Made by a program: the position numbers and the translations under genes
Origin: Roseobacter sp. CCS2
GTDB taxonomy: Bacteria; Pseudomonadota; Alphaproteobacteria; Rhodobacterales; Rhodobacteraceae
Direction of reading: 5' to 3'
Assembly: GCF_000169435.1 (NCBI RefSeq)
Contig: NZ_AAYB01000003.1
Coordinates: forward strand, 186,001-250,000
Length of the DNA: 64,000 nucleotides
The notes under the pieces: model-generated
Seen by the model: the letters and a program-made list of their open reading frames with translations, nothing else
Databases searched by the model: none
What the model was told of the DNA's origin: nothing
In this document: positions 18,938-28,587 of the stretch, piece by piece
Layout: each line of letters opens with the position of its first letter
Position numbering within the stretch: the stretch's first letter is position 1

Positions 18938-20530
18938 ATGAAGGGCGTCTTGCAAGGTAGTCTTTGGGGTGTGGTGTTGGGCGTGTCTGGCTTGAGCATC
19001 GCGTCGCTGATGGGTGAACAACCGAACTTTGCGCAAGGGCCAGCCGCACCGCAACTATCGGTGCCTGCGCTGGATACTGTCACGCCGGGACCAGCGGTTG
19101 CATTTGATGCCAGCAGTGATGAAACGCCACAATTTGTGCCTGCCGCACCTTTGGACGATGCCACGGACGTTGCAGGGTCAGCGCCACAAGTGTCGACAGA
19201 ACCTGCCGCTTTGCCGCAGACAGCTGATATTGCAGCCGCGATTGAAGTGCCCGAAACGCAGGCGGATGTGGCGCTTGGCAGTCGCATTGACGCGCCAGCG
19301 GTGCCGCGTGTGGAAACGGCTTTGATGCCTCCACCGGCGGAAAGTGAGGCCCCCACAGTTGATACAGCACCCGCAGAGGTACAGCCGACACCGCCTGAGA
19401 CATCAACAGCGACTGACGAGGTGGCCGAGGCAGAGCAGACGACAACAGAAGACTTGGTCGCACAGGATACCGATGTTGTTTCAGCTGAAGACGCGTCTGC
19501 CCCGGACCCAACCGCCGTGCCAGAGGTCGTCGAGGAGGAGACAGCCGCAGACATAGTCGCGCCAGTTGTGGATACCGCTGAAAGCAACGAAGCTGTCGTT
19601 GAGGTGGAACCGGCCCCGGATGCAGGCGAAAGCGAGACAGTCGTTGCGCAAGATGCCGTGCGCCCAGCTGGGGTGCCAGAGACGACCACTGATGTTGCCG
19701 AAGAAAATACATCACAGCAGGGAACGGCAATCGTGGCGGATGCGCTGCCGCCGACAAATACGGCCGTGCGCATTAATCGACCTGGCACGACCGAAGAAGA
19801 GCCACAGCCGGAAATCGCGGAGCCTGCGGCGGTTGATGAAATTGCCGACGACGCCCCGGCCTTGCTGCGATATGGTGTTCCCTTTGATCCGGCCGAGGCG
19901 ACCGCGTTGATTTCGGTCATTCTGATTGATGATGGTCAGATGGCAGACGCCCCCGCTGCCGTGGCGGAGCTTGGGTTTGTTGCGACCGTGGCGGTCAACG
20001 CCCTTTCTTCTGTCTCAACTGATTTGGCGGCAGATTATCGTGCCGCCGGGGTAGAGGTCGCGATGCAAGCGGAACTGCCGCCCGGTGCGCAACCGACCGA
20101 TGTTGAAGTCGCGTTTGAGGCCGCACGGGGGCTTGTGCCCGAGGTTGCAATGCTCTTTTCCGACGGCACCGGTGCCATGCAAGACCGGGCGGTGACGGCG
20201 CAGGTGATGGAAATTCTTGCCTCGGATGGGTATGGGTTTGTGACTGTGCAGCGGGGGCTAAGCAATGCTGCACGGGCTGCTGATCAGGCTGGCGTGTCAG
20301 CCGCAACGATTGAGCGCGACATTGACGGAGCAGGCGAGGATCAACGCATGATCCTGCGTGCGCTTGATCAGGCCGCCTTTCGTGCGCGCCAGACCGGAAC
20401 GGCAGTCTTGCTGGGGCGCGTGACGCCAGAAACGCTCGCAGCGTTACGCGACTGGGCCGCTGATATTGATCGCGAGACGTTAGAGATTGCGCCGGTATCT
20501 GCGGTGCTTTTGCGCACGCAGCAAGGTTAA
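18938..20530 (+). CDS. Divergent polysaccharide deacetylase family protein with long acidic linker
   Basis: A 530-residue protein in three parts. Residues 1-28 form an N-terminal membrane anchor or signal (MKGVLQGSLWGVVLGVSGLSIASL). Residues about 30-300 are low-complexity, rich in Ala, Pro, Val, Thr, Glu and Asp, and probably disordered. Residues about 308-530 form a domain starting ISVILIDDG that resembles the divergent polysaccharide deacetylase 2 (YibQ-like) family. It probably acts in the periplasm on an envelope glycan; catalytic residues are not clear. The start at 18938 was chosen because it gives a proper hydrophobic leader. It is divergent from trpG and converges on trpE with a 6-bp gap. 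Confidence 0.7.
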   Translation: MKGVLQGSLWGVVLGVSGLSIASLMGEQPNFAQGPAAPQLSVPALDTVTPGPAVAFDASSDETPQFVPAAPLDDATDVAGSAPQVSTEPAALPQTADIAAAIEVPETQADVALGSRIDAPAVPRVETALMPPPAESEAPTVDTAPAEVQPTPPETSTATDEVAEAEQTTTEDLVAQDTDVVSAEDASAPDPTAVPEVVEEETAADIVAPVVDTAESNEAVVEVEPAPDAGESETVVAQDAVRPAGVPETTTDVAEENTSQQGTAIVADALPPTNTAVRINRPGTTEEEPQPEIAEPAAVDEIADDAPALLRYGVPFDPAEATALISVILIDDGQMADAPAAVAELGFVATVAVNALSSVSTDLAADYRAAGVEVAMQAELPPGAQPTDVEVAFEAARGLVPEVAMLFSDGTGAMQDRAVTAQVMEILASDGYGFVTVQRGLSNAARAADQAGVSAATIERDIDGAGEDQRMILRALDQAAFRARQTGTAVLLGRVTPETLAALRDWAADIDRETLEIAPVSAVLLRTQQG

Positions 20531-20536
20531 AGGCAG

Positions 20537-22045
20537 TTAATTTCCGCTGCTACGAAACATCGTGGCATCTGCCGCGGCTTTACGGATCGCGTTCGATTTA
20601 TGGACCGTTTCCTGATACTCAGCCTCTGGATCGCTGTCGTAGACAACGCCGCCACCGGCCTGAATATATAGCTTTTCGTCCTGCAAAACGGCAGTGCGCA
20701 ACGCGATACACATATCCATGTCGCCATTGGCGCTGAAATATCCGCAACCGCCGCCATAAACGCCACGCTTTTCAGGTTCCAGCTCGTCGATAATCTCCAT
20801 TGCGCGCACCTTGGGGGCGCCTGACACCGTTCCGGCGGGCATCCCAGCAAAGAAAGCGCTAAGCGCGTCTTGGTCGTCAGCCAATTCCCCCACAACGTTC
20901 GAGACGATGTGCATGACGTGGCTGTAGCGCTCGACGATAAACTGTTCGGTCGGACGCACTGTGCCGATTTTGCTGACCTTGCCGGTGTCATTGCGGCCCA
21001 GATCCAGCAACATCAGATGTTCTGCCAATTCTTTCTCGTCTGCCATCAGATCAGCTTCGTTGGCGTTGTCTTCTGCGGGTGTGGCACCGCGCGGGCGTGT
21101 ACCTGCAATCGGGCGAATGGTGACTTCGTCACCAAAAACACGCACCAGAATTTCGGGGCTGGCCCCAATGACCTGAAAACCGCCAAAGTTGAAGAAAAAC
21201 ATAAACGGCGACGGGTTCGTGCGGCGCAGTGACCGATAAAGCGCGAAGGGTGGTTCGCGAAACTCTTGTGTCCAGCGCTGTGACGGGACGACCTGAAAGA
21301 TATCACCGGCCTTGATATAGTTTTTGGCCTGTTCGACCGCATCCAGATAGGCATCATGGGCAAAGTTCGACACAGGCGGGACCACAGGGGCAGGCTCTGC
21401 CAGATCGCGCGCTTCGCTGGGCATGGGGCGTTCCAGTGCGCGCTGCGCATCCATGACGCGTTCAGCGGCTTGGGCGTAGGCCGCGCGCGCCGACAGGCCA
21501 GAGTTCACGTAGGCAGGGGCGACAAGAATAACATCGCCCTTCACACCATCCAGAACCGCCACAACAGACGGGCGCAGCATCATTGCATCAGGCAGGCCCA
21601 AGGGATCAGGGTTCACATCCGGCAAATGTTCGACCAGCCGGATCATATCGTACCCCAGATAGCCAAAAAGCCCGGCCGAGGCGGCAGGCAGATCGCCGGG
21701 TAAATCAATGCGCGATTCGGCAAGCAAGGCGCGCAGCGCAGTGAGCGGATCATCATCCATCGGCTCAAACGCGGTTTCGTCAAACCGGGTAGAGCGGTTG
21801 ACCCGCGACGCAGTGCCCCGGCATTCCCAGATCAAATCCGGGTTCATGCCCACGATGGAATAGCGGCCGCGCACTTCGCCGCCGGTTACACTTTCCAGCA
21901 TGAAGGCATTTTTGCCAGCGCCAGACAGTTTCAGCATCAAGGACACCGGTGTGTCCAGATCAGCGGCGATCCGAGTATAGACAATTTGATTGCCGCCCGC
22001 GTCATACCCTTGGGCGAAACTGTCGTAATCGGGCAAAAGAGCCAT
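20537..22045 (-). CDS. trpE: Anthranilate synthase component I
   Basis: Converts chorismate to anthranilate with ammonia from TrpG. The 502-residue protein has the feedback-site LESV motif (FMLESVTGGEVRGRYS, about residues 49-64) and the catalytic blocks PFMFFFNFGGFQVIGASPEILVR (about 272-294), GTRPRG, ELAEHLMLLDLGRND and GTVSGAPKVRAMEIIDELEP. The start follows the ppiD stop by 8 bp, so trpE is probably cotranscribed with ppiD. It is separated from trpG by an oppositely oriented gene. Confidence 0.96.
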   Translation of the reverse strand: MALLPDYDSFAQGYDAGGNQIVYTRIAADLDTPVSLMLKLSGAGKNAFMLESVTGGEVRGRYSIVGMNPDLIWECRGTASRVNRSTRFDETAFEPMDDDPLTALRALLAESRIDLPGDLPAASAGLFGYLGYDMIRLVEHLPDVNPDPLGLPDAMMLRPSVVAVLDGVKGDVILVAPAYVNSGLSARAAYAQAAERVMDAQRALERPMPSEARDLAEPAPVVPPVSNFAHDAYLDAVEQAKNYIKAGDIFQVVPSQRWTQEFREPPFALYRSLRRTNPSPFMFFFNFGGFQVIGASPEILVRVFGDEVTIRPIAGTRPRGATPAEDNANEADLMADEKELAEHLMLLDLGRNDTGKVSKIGTVRPTEQFIVERYSHVMHIVSNVVGELADDQDALSAFFAGMPAGTVSGAPKVRAMEIIDELEPEKRGVYGGGCGYFSANGDMDMCIALRTAVLQDEKLYIQAGGGVVYDSDPEAEYQETVHKSNAIRKAAADATMFRSSGN

Positions 22046-22053
22046 AGATCCGC

Positions 22054-23892
22054 CTATTGCAGCTGCGCGTTGACCGCGTCGATGGTTTGCTGGTTCAGGC
22101 GCTGTTCTGTGCGCTGCTGCAACTCTGTTGCATAGGCATCAAATATGTCTTGGGCGATACCAGCGCGGGTATTTTCCGCGACAGCATCACGCTGCGCAAT
22201 GACCGCTTCGTCAGAAAGGTCGGGGGCCGCGATATCATCAAGGCGGACGATCAGCGCACGGTTTTCGGCGTCCAGAACGCGCACGTCACCAACCGCCATT
22301 TCAAAGACCTGATCGTTAAAGCTGGGTGGCGTACCTTCCAGAAAGGTGCGGCGGGTCAGGTTTTCTTCCACAATGGGGTCCAGCCCAAGGGTGTCAAAGC
22401 CCGTCAACGGCAAGATATCAGCGGATATTTCTTCCGCTTTTGCCATAATGGCGTCTTGCTGTGCCTGGGCCTGCCACGCGGCGGCAAGCGCATCACGGAC
22501 ATCTTCGATCGGTTGCAATGTCGGCGGCACGATACCATCCAGCGATAGCGCAAAGATACCGCCATCGGCCAAATCAAACACTTCCGGGAACTGCGCGTCC
22601 TGAACGGCGGCAGCCTCACGGCGGAAGGCATCATATGCGGCAATGCCGTCGGTGTTATCGGGTGTCCAGTTGATGGTGCCAAGACGCATATCTGTACGCT
22701 CTGCCAGATCGGCCATGGTGGCCCCACCGGCCAGCAAGTCGATAATCGGATCGGCGCTGCTATTGATAAATTCGCGCGCGGCGTCAGTGGCCAGTTCATC
22801 GCGCAATCTGGGTGCGGCTTCTTCCAACGGGATTTCTTGCGCGGCCAGCACAGCGTTCATCCGGAAAAGTGCAGGGCCAAGCGGCGAATTGAACGGGCCG
22901 ACAACTGTGCCTGTTTCAGCGGCGAACACAGCCTCGCCTGCGCTGCCGAGGTCGTCTTGACTGACATCGCCAAGATCAATGTCGGTCAGGCGCAGGCCGC
23001 GTTCGGCGACAAGATCTTCAAAGGTGGCTTCACCGGCGTTGACACGGGCCATCGCATCAGCCGCGCGATCCTGACTGAGGTAGACCAGTCGTTCCACCAA
23101 ACGGCGTTCAGGCTGAACGAATTCGGCGATGCGCTGGTTATAAAGCTGTTCGACCGCTGCATCGGCCACAACCATATCGTCAATTATCATGTTCGGCGTG
23201 AGCCAGACATAAGTAATATCGCGGCTTTCAGGCAGGGTGAATTCAGCCGGGTTAGCGTCATAATATTCTTGTTGTGCGGCTTCGGTCGCACCGGGCACAG
23301 GCGCTGTCAGATCGCCGGCGTCCACAACGGCCCACGTAATGCTGCGGGTTTCGCTGATGAATTGGACCAGCGCATCGGCATAGGCATCCGGGGCAGGGAC
23401 CCCGCTGACAACGGCACCTTGCAGCAAGGTACGTGCGGTTTCTTCGCGAATACCGTTTTCGAACTCGGCGGCAGTCTGCCCCGATTGCTGCAATGATAGA
23501 CGATAGGTTTCGCGGTTAAATCCACCTGCACCCTGAAAAGAAGGGATCGTCTGCAAGCGATCAAAGACGCGTTCATCCCCGACCGAGATACCAAGTTCGC
23601 TTGCTTCATTATCAAGCGTGCGCAAGAGGACGACTTGGCTTAGGGCGACCTGATCAATTCCAAAAGCCTGTGCCTGCTGAAAGGAAATCTGCTGGCCAAA
23701 CTGCGCCGACAGGGCGCGTATCTGTTCATTCAATGCGCGTTGATAGGACACGACTGTCACGTCTTTGTCGCCCACGGTGCCGATATTGCGGATATTGCCG
23801 CTGAGCCCGCCTGTGCCAAAGCCTGCAAGACCCAAAAGGATCACGCCGACGATGATCCACGCGCCATAACGTGGTTTCTTTTTCTCTGCCAT
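22054..23892 (-). CDS. ppiD: Peptidylprolyl isomerase, PpiD/SurA type
   Basis: A 612-residue membrane-anchored periplasmic folding factor. A short cytoplasmic segment (MAEKKKPRYG) precedes one transmembrane helix at about residues 11-29. A SurA_N-like chaperone region follows (NEQIRALSAQFGQQISFQQAQAFG...), then a PPIC-type parvulin domain around residues 220-350 and a second helical region to the C-terminus. PpiD helps outer-membrane and secreted proteins leave the translocon. The start at 23892 was chosen over an upstream start lacking a membrane-protein-like N-terminus. It is followed directly by trpE. Confidence 0.88.
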   Translation of the reverse strand: MAEKKKPRYGAWIIVGVILLGLAGFGTGGLSGNIRNIGTVGDKDVTVVSYQRALNEQIRALSAQFGQQISFQQAQAFGIDQVALSQVVLLRTLDNEASELGISVGDERVFDRLQTIPSFQGAGGFNRETYRLSLQQSGQTAAEFENGIREETARTLLQGAVVSGVPAPDAYADALVQFISETRSITWAVVDAGDLTAPVPGATEAAQQEYYDANPAEFTLPESRDITYVWLTPNMIIDDMVVADAAVEQLYNQRIAEFVQPERRLVERLVYLSQDRAADAMARVNAGEATFEDLVAERGLRLTDIDLGDVSQDDLGSAGEAVFAAETGTVVGPFNSPLGPALFRMNAVLAAQEIPLEEAAPRLRDELATDAAREFINSSADPIIDLLAGGATMADLAERTDMRLGTINWTPDNTDGIAAYDAFRREAAAVQDAQFPEVFDLADGGIFALSLDGIVPPTLQPIEDVRDALAAAWQAQAQQDAIMAKAEEISADILPLTGFDTLGLDPIVEENLTRRTFLEGTPPSFNDQVFEMAVGDVRVLDAENRALIVRLDDIAAPDLSDEAVIAQRDAVAENTRAGIAQDIFDAYATELQQRTEQRLNQQTIDAVNAQLQ

Positions 23893-23955
23893 GTGCTGAC
23901 CGCTCCACCCGCTGGTTTGCGCCTGAATACGCAGGCAGACGCAGGGGTGCAAGTG

Positions 23956-25143
23956 TTAGAGTTCGAGCGATGACAGCCTGTTGAAAAGCGTCTCGACACC
24001 GGCGCGGTCGATGTTGGCAAAGGCGATGCGCAATTGGCGTTCACCGCCGGGCAGGTCAGATGGCATGAACATGGTGCCGGGCAAGAGAAGAACACCCGCT
24101 TCGCGCACCAATAGCGGGGCCAGATCAGCCGATGACATGGCGAAAGGATGTTGGACATAGGCGAAATAGGCGCCACATCCCAGCAAATTCCACCCCTTGT
24201 CTGCAAGTAGATGAAAGTTGTCTTCAATCGCAGCGCGCCGGTCGAGGATTTCAAGACGCTCACCAGCCAGCCAATCGCCCAGATTTTGCATGCCCCAAAG
24301 GGCCGCGCGTTGTCCCAATTGACTGGGGCAAATCGTGACGGTATCGAGAAACTTTTCAATCTCGGCCAATCGCGCCGTTCCTGCGACCACGGCGCCAACG
24401 CGGTGACCTGTTAGCCGGTAAGCCTTTGAAAAGGAATAAAGTTGGATCAGCGTGTCGTCCCAATTGGAATCGGCAAAAAGGTCATGTGGCGCGCCGGTGC
24501 GGCTGTCAAAGTCGCGGTAGGTTTCGTCAACAATCAACGCGATGCCATGCGCGCGGGCCAGATCGCGGAAGGCGCTGAGTGTCTCTGCCGGATATTCCAC
24601 CCCGCACGGGTTGTTGGGGCTGACCAAAGCAATGGCGCGGGTCTTTTCGGTGATCAGTTTGGCGCAGTCCGTGGCGTTGGGGATCATCCCTTTGCCTGTC
24701 ATTAAAGGCACAGTTCTGACGCCTGACATATCCAACCACATGCGATGGTTAAAGTAGTAGGGCACAGGGATGATGACGTCATCACCTTCGGCGCAAAGCG
24801 TTGCGATTGCGGCGGCAAACGCTTGGTTGCAGCCCGACGTGATGGCGACCTGATCGGCAGTGACAGTGCCGCCATAGCTGACCGTCCATTGTGCCGCCAC
24901 TTCAGCGCGCAAGTCTGGCAAGCCAAGAACAGGGCCATAAAGATGCGCCTCTGCATCATGCATGACAATCTGCGCCATCGCTTCGCGCATGCGGGTGGGG
25001 GGTGGATCGACCGGCGCGGCCTGACTGACATTCAGCAAGGGGCGATCGGCTGGATGCGTGACACCGTCCAACCAGCGCCGCGCTTCCATCACCGGTGGCG
25101 CGAAAGTGGCTGTGGTGCGCGACTGGTTCATAGCGTTATCCAA
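23956..25143 (-). CDS. Pyridoxal-phosphate aminotransferase, class I/II
   Basis: A 395-residue fold-type I aminotransferase. Typical motifs are YGPVLGLPDLRAEVA, SPNNPCGVEYP, DETYRDF and the PLP-lysine block YSFSKAYRLTGHRVGAV (Lys about residue 240). The C-terminal arginine that binds the substrate carboxylate is in ERQLRIAFAN. Substrate is uncertain; aspartate- or aromatic-type are both possible. It lies between ppiD and gpt on the minus strand with independent spacing on both sides. Confidence 0.88.
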   Translation of the reverse strand: MDNAMNQSRTTATFAPPVMEARRWLDGVTHPADRPLLNVSQAAPVDPPPTRMREAMAQIVMHDAEAHLYGPVLGLPDLRAEVAAQWTVSYGGTVTADQVAITSGCNQAFAAAIATLCAEGDDVIIPVPYYFNHRMWLDMSGVRTVPLMTGKGMIPNATDCAKLITEKTRAIALVSPNNPCGVEYPAETLSAFRDLARAHGIALIVDETYRDFDSRTGAPHDLFADSNWDDTLIQLYSFSKAYRLTGHRVGAVVAGTARLAEIEKFLDTVTICPSQLGQRAALWGMQNLGDWLAGERLEILDRRAAIEDNFHLLADKGWNLLGCGAYFAYVQHPFAMSSADLAPLLVREAGVLLLPGTMFMPSDLPGGERQLRIAFANIDRAGVETLFNRLSSLEL

Positions 25144-25177
25144 AAGGAGCGGCTGCGCCGCATTCTATTTTTAGGTG

Positions 25178-25197
25178 CCTCCGGCGGAGGTATTTTT
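25178..25197 (+). repeat. CCTCCGGCGGAGG hairpin followed by TATTTTT
   Basis: CCTCC-GGC-GGAGG forms a perfect 5-bp stem followed by a T-rich tail on the plus strand. It lies between two minus-strand genes, so it would terminate plus-strand transcripts only. From memory, near-identical GCCTCCGGCGG(A/G)(A/G)GTATTTTT motifs are abundant at gene ends in Rhodobacteraceae; the copy number in this genome cannot be judged here. Confidence 0.45.
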
Positions 25198-25213
25198 GAA
25201 CATGAGAAGGGGA

Positions 25214-25717
25214 TTAGTCCTTGCCGCGGTAAGGTTCGACATATTGCAGCGCCATGTCCCAAGGGAAGAAGATCCATGTGTCTTGGCTGACCTCGGTGAT
25301 GAACGTGTCGACCTGTGGGCGGCCCTTTGGTTTGGCATAGACTGTTGCGAAATGGGCATTGGGGTATAATTCGCGCACCAATTCCAGTGTTTTGCCACTG
25401 TCGACCAGATCATCAATGATCAGGATGCCGGTGCCATCACCCATCAGATCCGCATCAGGGGCTTTCAGTACCTTCGCTTCGGACCGGTCCTGATGATCAT
25501 AGCTTTTGACGCTGATGGTATCGACGGTGCGGATATCCATCTCGCGTGCTGCAATCATGGCAGGGGCCATCCCGCCGCGGGTGATTGCAACAACAGCTTT
25601 CCACGCGCCATTGTCAGGCCCTTGCCCGTCAAGTCGCCACGCAAGCGCGCGGCTGTCGCGATGGATTTGATCCCAACTGATGTGAAACCCTTTTTCATGC
25701 GGAAGACGATCTGTCAT
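25214..25717 (-). CDS. gpt: Xanthine phosphoribosyltransferase
   Basis: Purine salvage enzyme making XMP and GMP from PRPP and xanthine or guanine. The 167-residue protein has the PRPP-binding signature [13 protein letters not shown] at about residues 98-110, the purine hood region [12 protein letters not shown] near the C-terminus, and the Gpt-type N-terminus [19 protein letters not shown]. It starts 13 bp after the fabI stop on the same strand, so the two are likely cotranscribed. Confidence 0.93.
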   Translation of the reverse strand: MTDRLPHEKGFHISWDQIHRDSRALAWRLDGQGPDNGAWKAVVAITRGGMAPAMIAAREMDIRTVDTISVKSYDHQDRSEAKVLKAPDADLMGDGTGILIIDDLVDSGKTLELVRELYPNAHFATVYAKPKGRPQVDTFITEVSQDTWIFFPWDMALQYVEPYRGKD

Positions 25718-25730
25718 GACTGTGGCGTCC

Positions 25731-26537
25731 TTATTCCTTGGTGATATCGGGTGCGTCGACCGCTTTCATGCCGACAACATGATAACCAGCATCGACATGC
25801 AGAACTTCGCCTGTGACCGCGCTGCCGAGGTCAGACAGCAGATACAGGGCGGAATTCCCCACCTCTTCTTGTGTCACCGTGCGGCGCAGTGGCGAGTTGT
25901 ATTCGTTCCACTTCATGATCAGTCGAAAATCGCCAATGCCAGAGGCGGCAAGCGTCTTGATCGTGCCAGCGCTGATAGCATTGACGCGAATCTTATCCTT
26001 GCCCAAATCTTCGGCCAGATACCGGACGGATGCTTCAAGTGCCGCTTTGGCTACACCCATGACATTATAGTGTGGCATGACCTTTTCGGCGCCATAATAT
26101 GTCAGTGTCAGGCAGGATCCGCCATCGGTCATCATCTTTTCGGCGCGCTGCACGACGGCCGTGAAAGAATAAACCGAGATATCCATCGAGGTCAGAAAGT
26201 TGCCGCGTGTTGTGTCAACATAGCGACCCCGCAGTTCACTTTTGTCTGAAAAACCAATGGCATGGACGATGAAGTCCAACTTGCCCCAGCGCGCCTCCAG
26301 CCCCGAAAACAGCGCGTCAATCGAGCTTTCATCGCCCACATCGCAAGGCAGAACAATATCCGATCCGACCGACTCTGCCAGCGGGCCAACACGTTTTTTA
26401 AGTGCCTCACCCTGATAGGAAAATGCCAGCTCTGCGCCGGCGTCAGCACAGGCCTTTGCGATCCCCCAGGCGATTGACTTGTCATTGGCAAGCCCCATGA
26501 TCAGGCCGCGTTTGCCCTTCATAAGATCAGATGTCAT
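25731..26537 (-). CDS. fabI: Enoyl-[acyl-carrier-protein] reductase (NADH), FabI
   Basis: Final reductive step of type II fatty acid elongation. The 268-residue SDR-fold protein has the FabI NAD-binding motif [15 protein letters not shown] (about residues 14-28), and the catalytic Tyr-x6-Lys appears as [21 protein letters not shown]. The start at 26537 is preceded by AAAGGA about nine bases upstream; a start at 26546 would be only one base from that site. The promoter must lie in the 153-bp divergent gap shared with pdxH. Confidence 0.95.
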   Translation of the reverse strand: MTSDLMKGKRGLIMGLANDKSIAWGIAKACADAGAELAFSYQGEALKKRVGPLAESVGSDIVLPCDVGDESSIDALFSGLEARWGKLDFIVHAIGFSDKSELRGRYVDTTRGNFLTSMDISVYSFTAVVQRAEKMMTDGGSCLTLTYYGAEKVMPHYNVMGVAKAALEASVRYLAEDLGKDKIRVNAISAGTIKTLAASGIGDFRLIMKWNEYNSPLRRTVTQEEVGNSALYLLSDLGSAVTGEVLHVDAGYHVVGMKAVDAPDITKE

Positions 26538-26690
26538 CGCTTGCATTCCTTTGTTGTTTGGCCATCGGCATGTTGCCGGTTTAGGCGATTGCTTGCGATG
26601 CGGCAAGTATCTGAACAAAGACGCAAAATGCTTGCCACTGTGCAGGTTTACTCTTAGCTTGCAGGAGGGGGTTTTGATTAGGGATCAGAC

Positions 26691-27296
26691 ATGTCTGACC
26701 GTGACGGTATTTTTGCGGGCTCTGACCCGTTTACTATTGCCCAGCAATGGCTTGATGATGCGAGCCGTACTGAACCTAATGATCCTAACGCGATTGCGTT
26801 GTCTTCAGTCGATGCGGATGGCATGCCCAACGTGCGTATGGTACTCCTCAAAGATATTGAGATGGACGCTTTTGTTTTCTACACTAATTATGACAGCAGG
26901 AAGGGGCAAGAAATCGCCCAGTCTGGCAAAGCTGCATTTGTTCTGCATTGGAAATCACTTGCCAGACAGATACGAGTGCGGGGACTGGCCTCGAAAGAGG
27001 ATGGTCCAATCGCCGATGCCTATTACAAATCCCGGTCACTCAAGAGCAGGATTGGCGCATGGGCATCGCAGCAATCACAGCCGTTGACGTCGCGTGCGAC
27101 CTTGATGGCAGATGTAGCTAAAGTAACAGTACAAAAAGGTGCGGACCCCGAACGGCCACCTTTTTGGGGCGGTTTCCGGATTGTGCCTCTGGAGATTGAG
27201 TTTTGGTCTGACGGCGCATTTCGTTTGCACGACCGGTTTCGGTGGTCGCGTAGTGAAGTTGATCAAGATTGGGAGGTCATGCGTCTCTCACCTTAA
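26691..27296 (+). CDS. pdxH: Pyridoxamine 5'-phosphate oxidase
   Basis: FMN-dependent oxidase making pyridoxal 5'-phosphate, the cofactor of the several aminotransferases in this window. The 201-residue protein has the FMN-binding blocks [21 protein letters not shown] (about 44-64) and SRKGQEI, and the C-terminal signature [25 protein letters not shown] (about 161-185). It is divergent from fabI. A 32-bp gap separates it from the cold-shock-domain gene. Confidence 0.96.
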   Translation: MSDRDGIFAGSDPFTIAQQWLDDASRTEPNDPNAIALSSVDADGMPNVRMVLLKDIEMDAFVFYTNYDSRKGQEIAQSGKAAFVLHWKSLARQIRVRGLASKEDGPIADAYYKSRSLKSRIGAWASQQSQPLTSRATLMADVAKVTVQKGADPERPPFWGGFRIVPLEIEFWSDGAFRLHDRFRWSRSEVDQDWEVMRLSP

Positions 27297-27328
27297 ATCC
27301 CTCGGGACAGGGAAGAGGAAGAGAGTAA

Positions 27329-27937
27329 ATGGACCTACTATCGAGATCTCGCGATGAGACAACAATGGATAGCGACGCTGAGGGTGCCGCTGTTCAAAAG
27401 GAATACAAGATGGAAACGCACGACGCCGGCACTCAACGTCAAGTGCTTGGACAGGTAAAATGGTTTGATCCCACGAAGGGATTTGGTTTTGTCGTCTCTG
27501 AGGAGGGTGGGCCAGATATTTTGCTGCACGCCAACGTTCTTCGGAATTATGGGCAGGGGTCTGTTGTAGACGGCTCTGCTATTTCAATCATGGTGCAAGA
27601 TACGCAGCGGGGCTTGCAGGCCACTGAAGTGCTTTCCATCACCCCACCTGAAACCGAAGAAAGCCTGCCGCTGCGCGATATGGTCGAATTTTCGCCGGAA
27701 GATATCGCCAGCAAGCCGATTGAGCCTGCGCGGGTGAAGTGGTTTGACAAGGCGAAAGGCTTTGGCTTTGCTAATGTGTTTGGCAACAATGAAGATGTGT
27801 TTGTGCATGTTGAGGTGTTGCGCCGGTCAGGTCTGTCTGACCTGCAATCAGGCGAAGCGATTGGTATTCGCATGGTTGACGGCGAACGCGGGCGCATGGC
27901 GATCGAGGTGATCGGCTGGGAGGCCGCGGCCAAGTGA
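27329..27937 (+). CDS. Protein with two cold-shock domains
   Basis: A 202-residue nucleic-acid-binding protein with tandem cold-shock domains. CSD1 is at about residues 39-105 (GQVKWFDPTKGFGFV, RNP2-like DILLHANVL) and CSD2 at about 133-198 (ARVKWFDKAKGFGFA, RNP2 DVFVHVEVL). They are joined by an acidic, proline-containing linker. Such proteins act as RNA chaperones or translational regulators. The start at 27329 follows GAGGAAGAGAG; ATGs at 27365 and 27410 are alternatives that would leave both domains intact. The stop overlaps the DUF192 gene start by 4 nt. Confidence 0.85.
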   Translation: MDLLSRSRDETTMDSDAEGAAVQKEYKMETHDAGTQRQVLGQVKWFDPTKGFGFVVSEEGGPDILLHANVLRNYGQGSVVDGSAISIMVQDTQRGLQATEVLSITPPETEESLPLRDMVEFSPEDIASKPIEPARVKWFDKAKGFGFANVFGNNEDVFVHVEVLRRSGLSDLQSGEAIGIRMVDGERGRMAIEVIGWEAAAK

Positions 27938-28410
27938 AGCTTGCCCTGCTTGCGTGCAGCTTGATGTGTCTGGCGCAACCGCTTTGGGCGGTTTGCGCTG
28001 ATGACAAGCTGACCGTGCAGGGTGATTTCGGGCAGGCGACATTTTCAATCGATGTGGCTGATGATCCGCAGGAACGGGCCCAAGGGCTGATGTTTGTCGA
28101 AGAGCTACCGACGTTGTCAGGCATGCTCTTTGTGTATGAGCGACCACAAAGTGTGAGTTTCTGGATGAAGAACACACTTATCCCGCTTGATCTGATCTTT
28201 GCAGCGCCCGATGGTGAGATCTTGCGCATCCACGAAAACGCCATACCCGGCGATTTGACCCCGATCCCCGGTGGAGAAGGGGTGCAGATGGTGCTTGAGA
28301 TCAACGGCGGGCTAGCGGCACGCCTGGGTCTGTCAGAAGGTGCCGTTATGCAGCATCCCAGCTTTGGTGCGGACGCTATTTTGCCTTGCGATGAAAAGAC
28401 TGACAGTTAG
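27934..28410 (+). CDS. DUF192 family exported protein
   Basis: A 158-residue protein with an N-terminal signal peptide (MKLALLACSLMCLAQPLWA) and a DUF192 domain. The family pattern is visible as ADDPQERAQGLMFVEELP (about 45-62) followed by GMLFVYERPQSVSFWMKNTLIPLDLIF. The family is widespread, beta-rich and of unknown function. The gene overlaps the cold-shock gene by ATGA, a pairing that I recall is common in Rhodobacteraceae. It is followed by tRNA-Pro. Confidence 0.85.
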   Translation: MKLALLACSLMCLAQPLWAVCADDKLTVQGDFGQATFSIDVADDPQERAQGLMFVEELPTLSGMLFVYERPQSVSFWMKNTLIPLDLIFAAPDGEILRIHENAIPGDLTPIPGGEGVQMVLEINGGLAARLGLSEGAVMQHPSFGADAILPCDEKTDS

Positions 28411-28454
28411 GGCTTTTCAAATCAGTTTGGTGCGTTTAGAGACACGCCATGGTC

Positions 28455-28531
28455 CGGGGCGTAGCGCAGCCTGGTAGCGCATCTGTTTTGGGAACAGAGG
28501 GTCGGGAGTTCGAATCTCTCCGCCCCGACCA
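28455..28531 (+). tRNA. tRNA-Pro (UGG anticodon)
   Basis: A 77-nt cloverleaf with acceptor CGGGGCG pairing to CGCCCCG, then discriminator A and an encoded CCA. The D arm is GCGCAGCCTGGTAGCGC, the anticodon arm TCTGT-TTTGGGA-ACAGA gives anticodon TGG, and the T loop is GTTCGAATC. Confidence 0.96.
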
Positions 28532-28587
28532 TTTAGACGAAATCCAGAAGATATATATGAGTGACATCACGTGTTTGTTTTGGTGGC

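Noticed and set aside
18910-19920. 336-codon minus-strand frame rich in Ser, Ala, Thr and Gly opposite the deacetylase linker
   Set aside because: Arises from the low-complexity linker codons; the plus-strand frame has a proper membrane leader and folded C-terminal domain.
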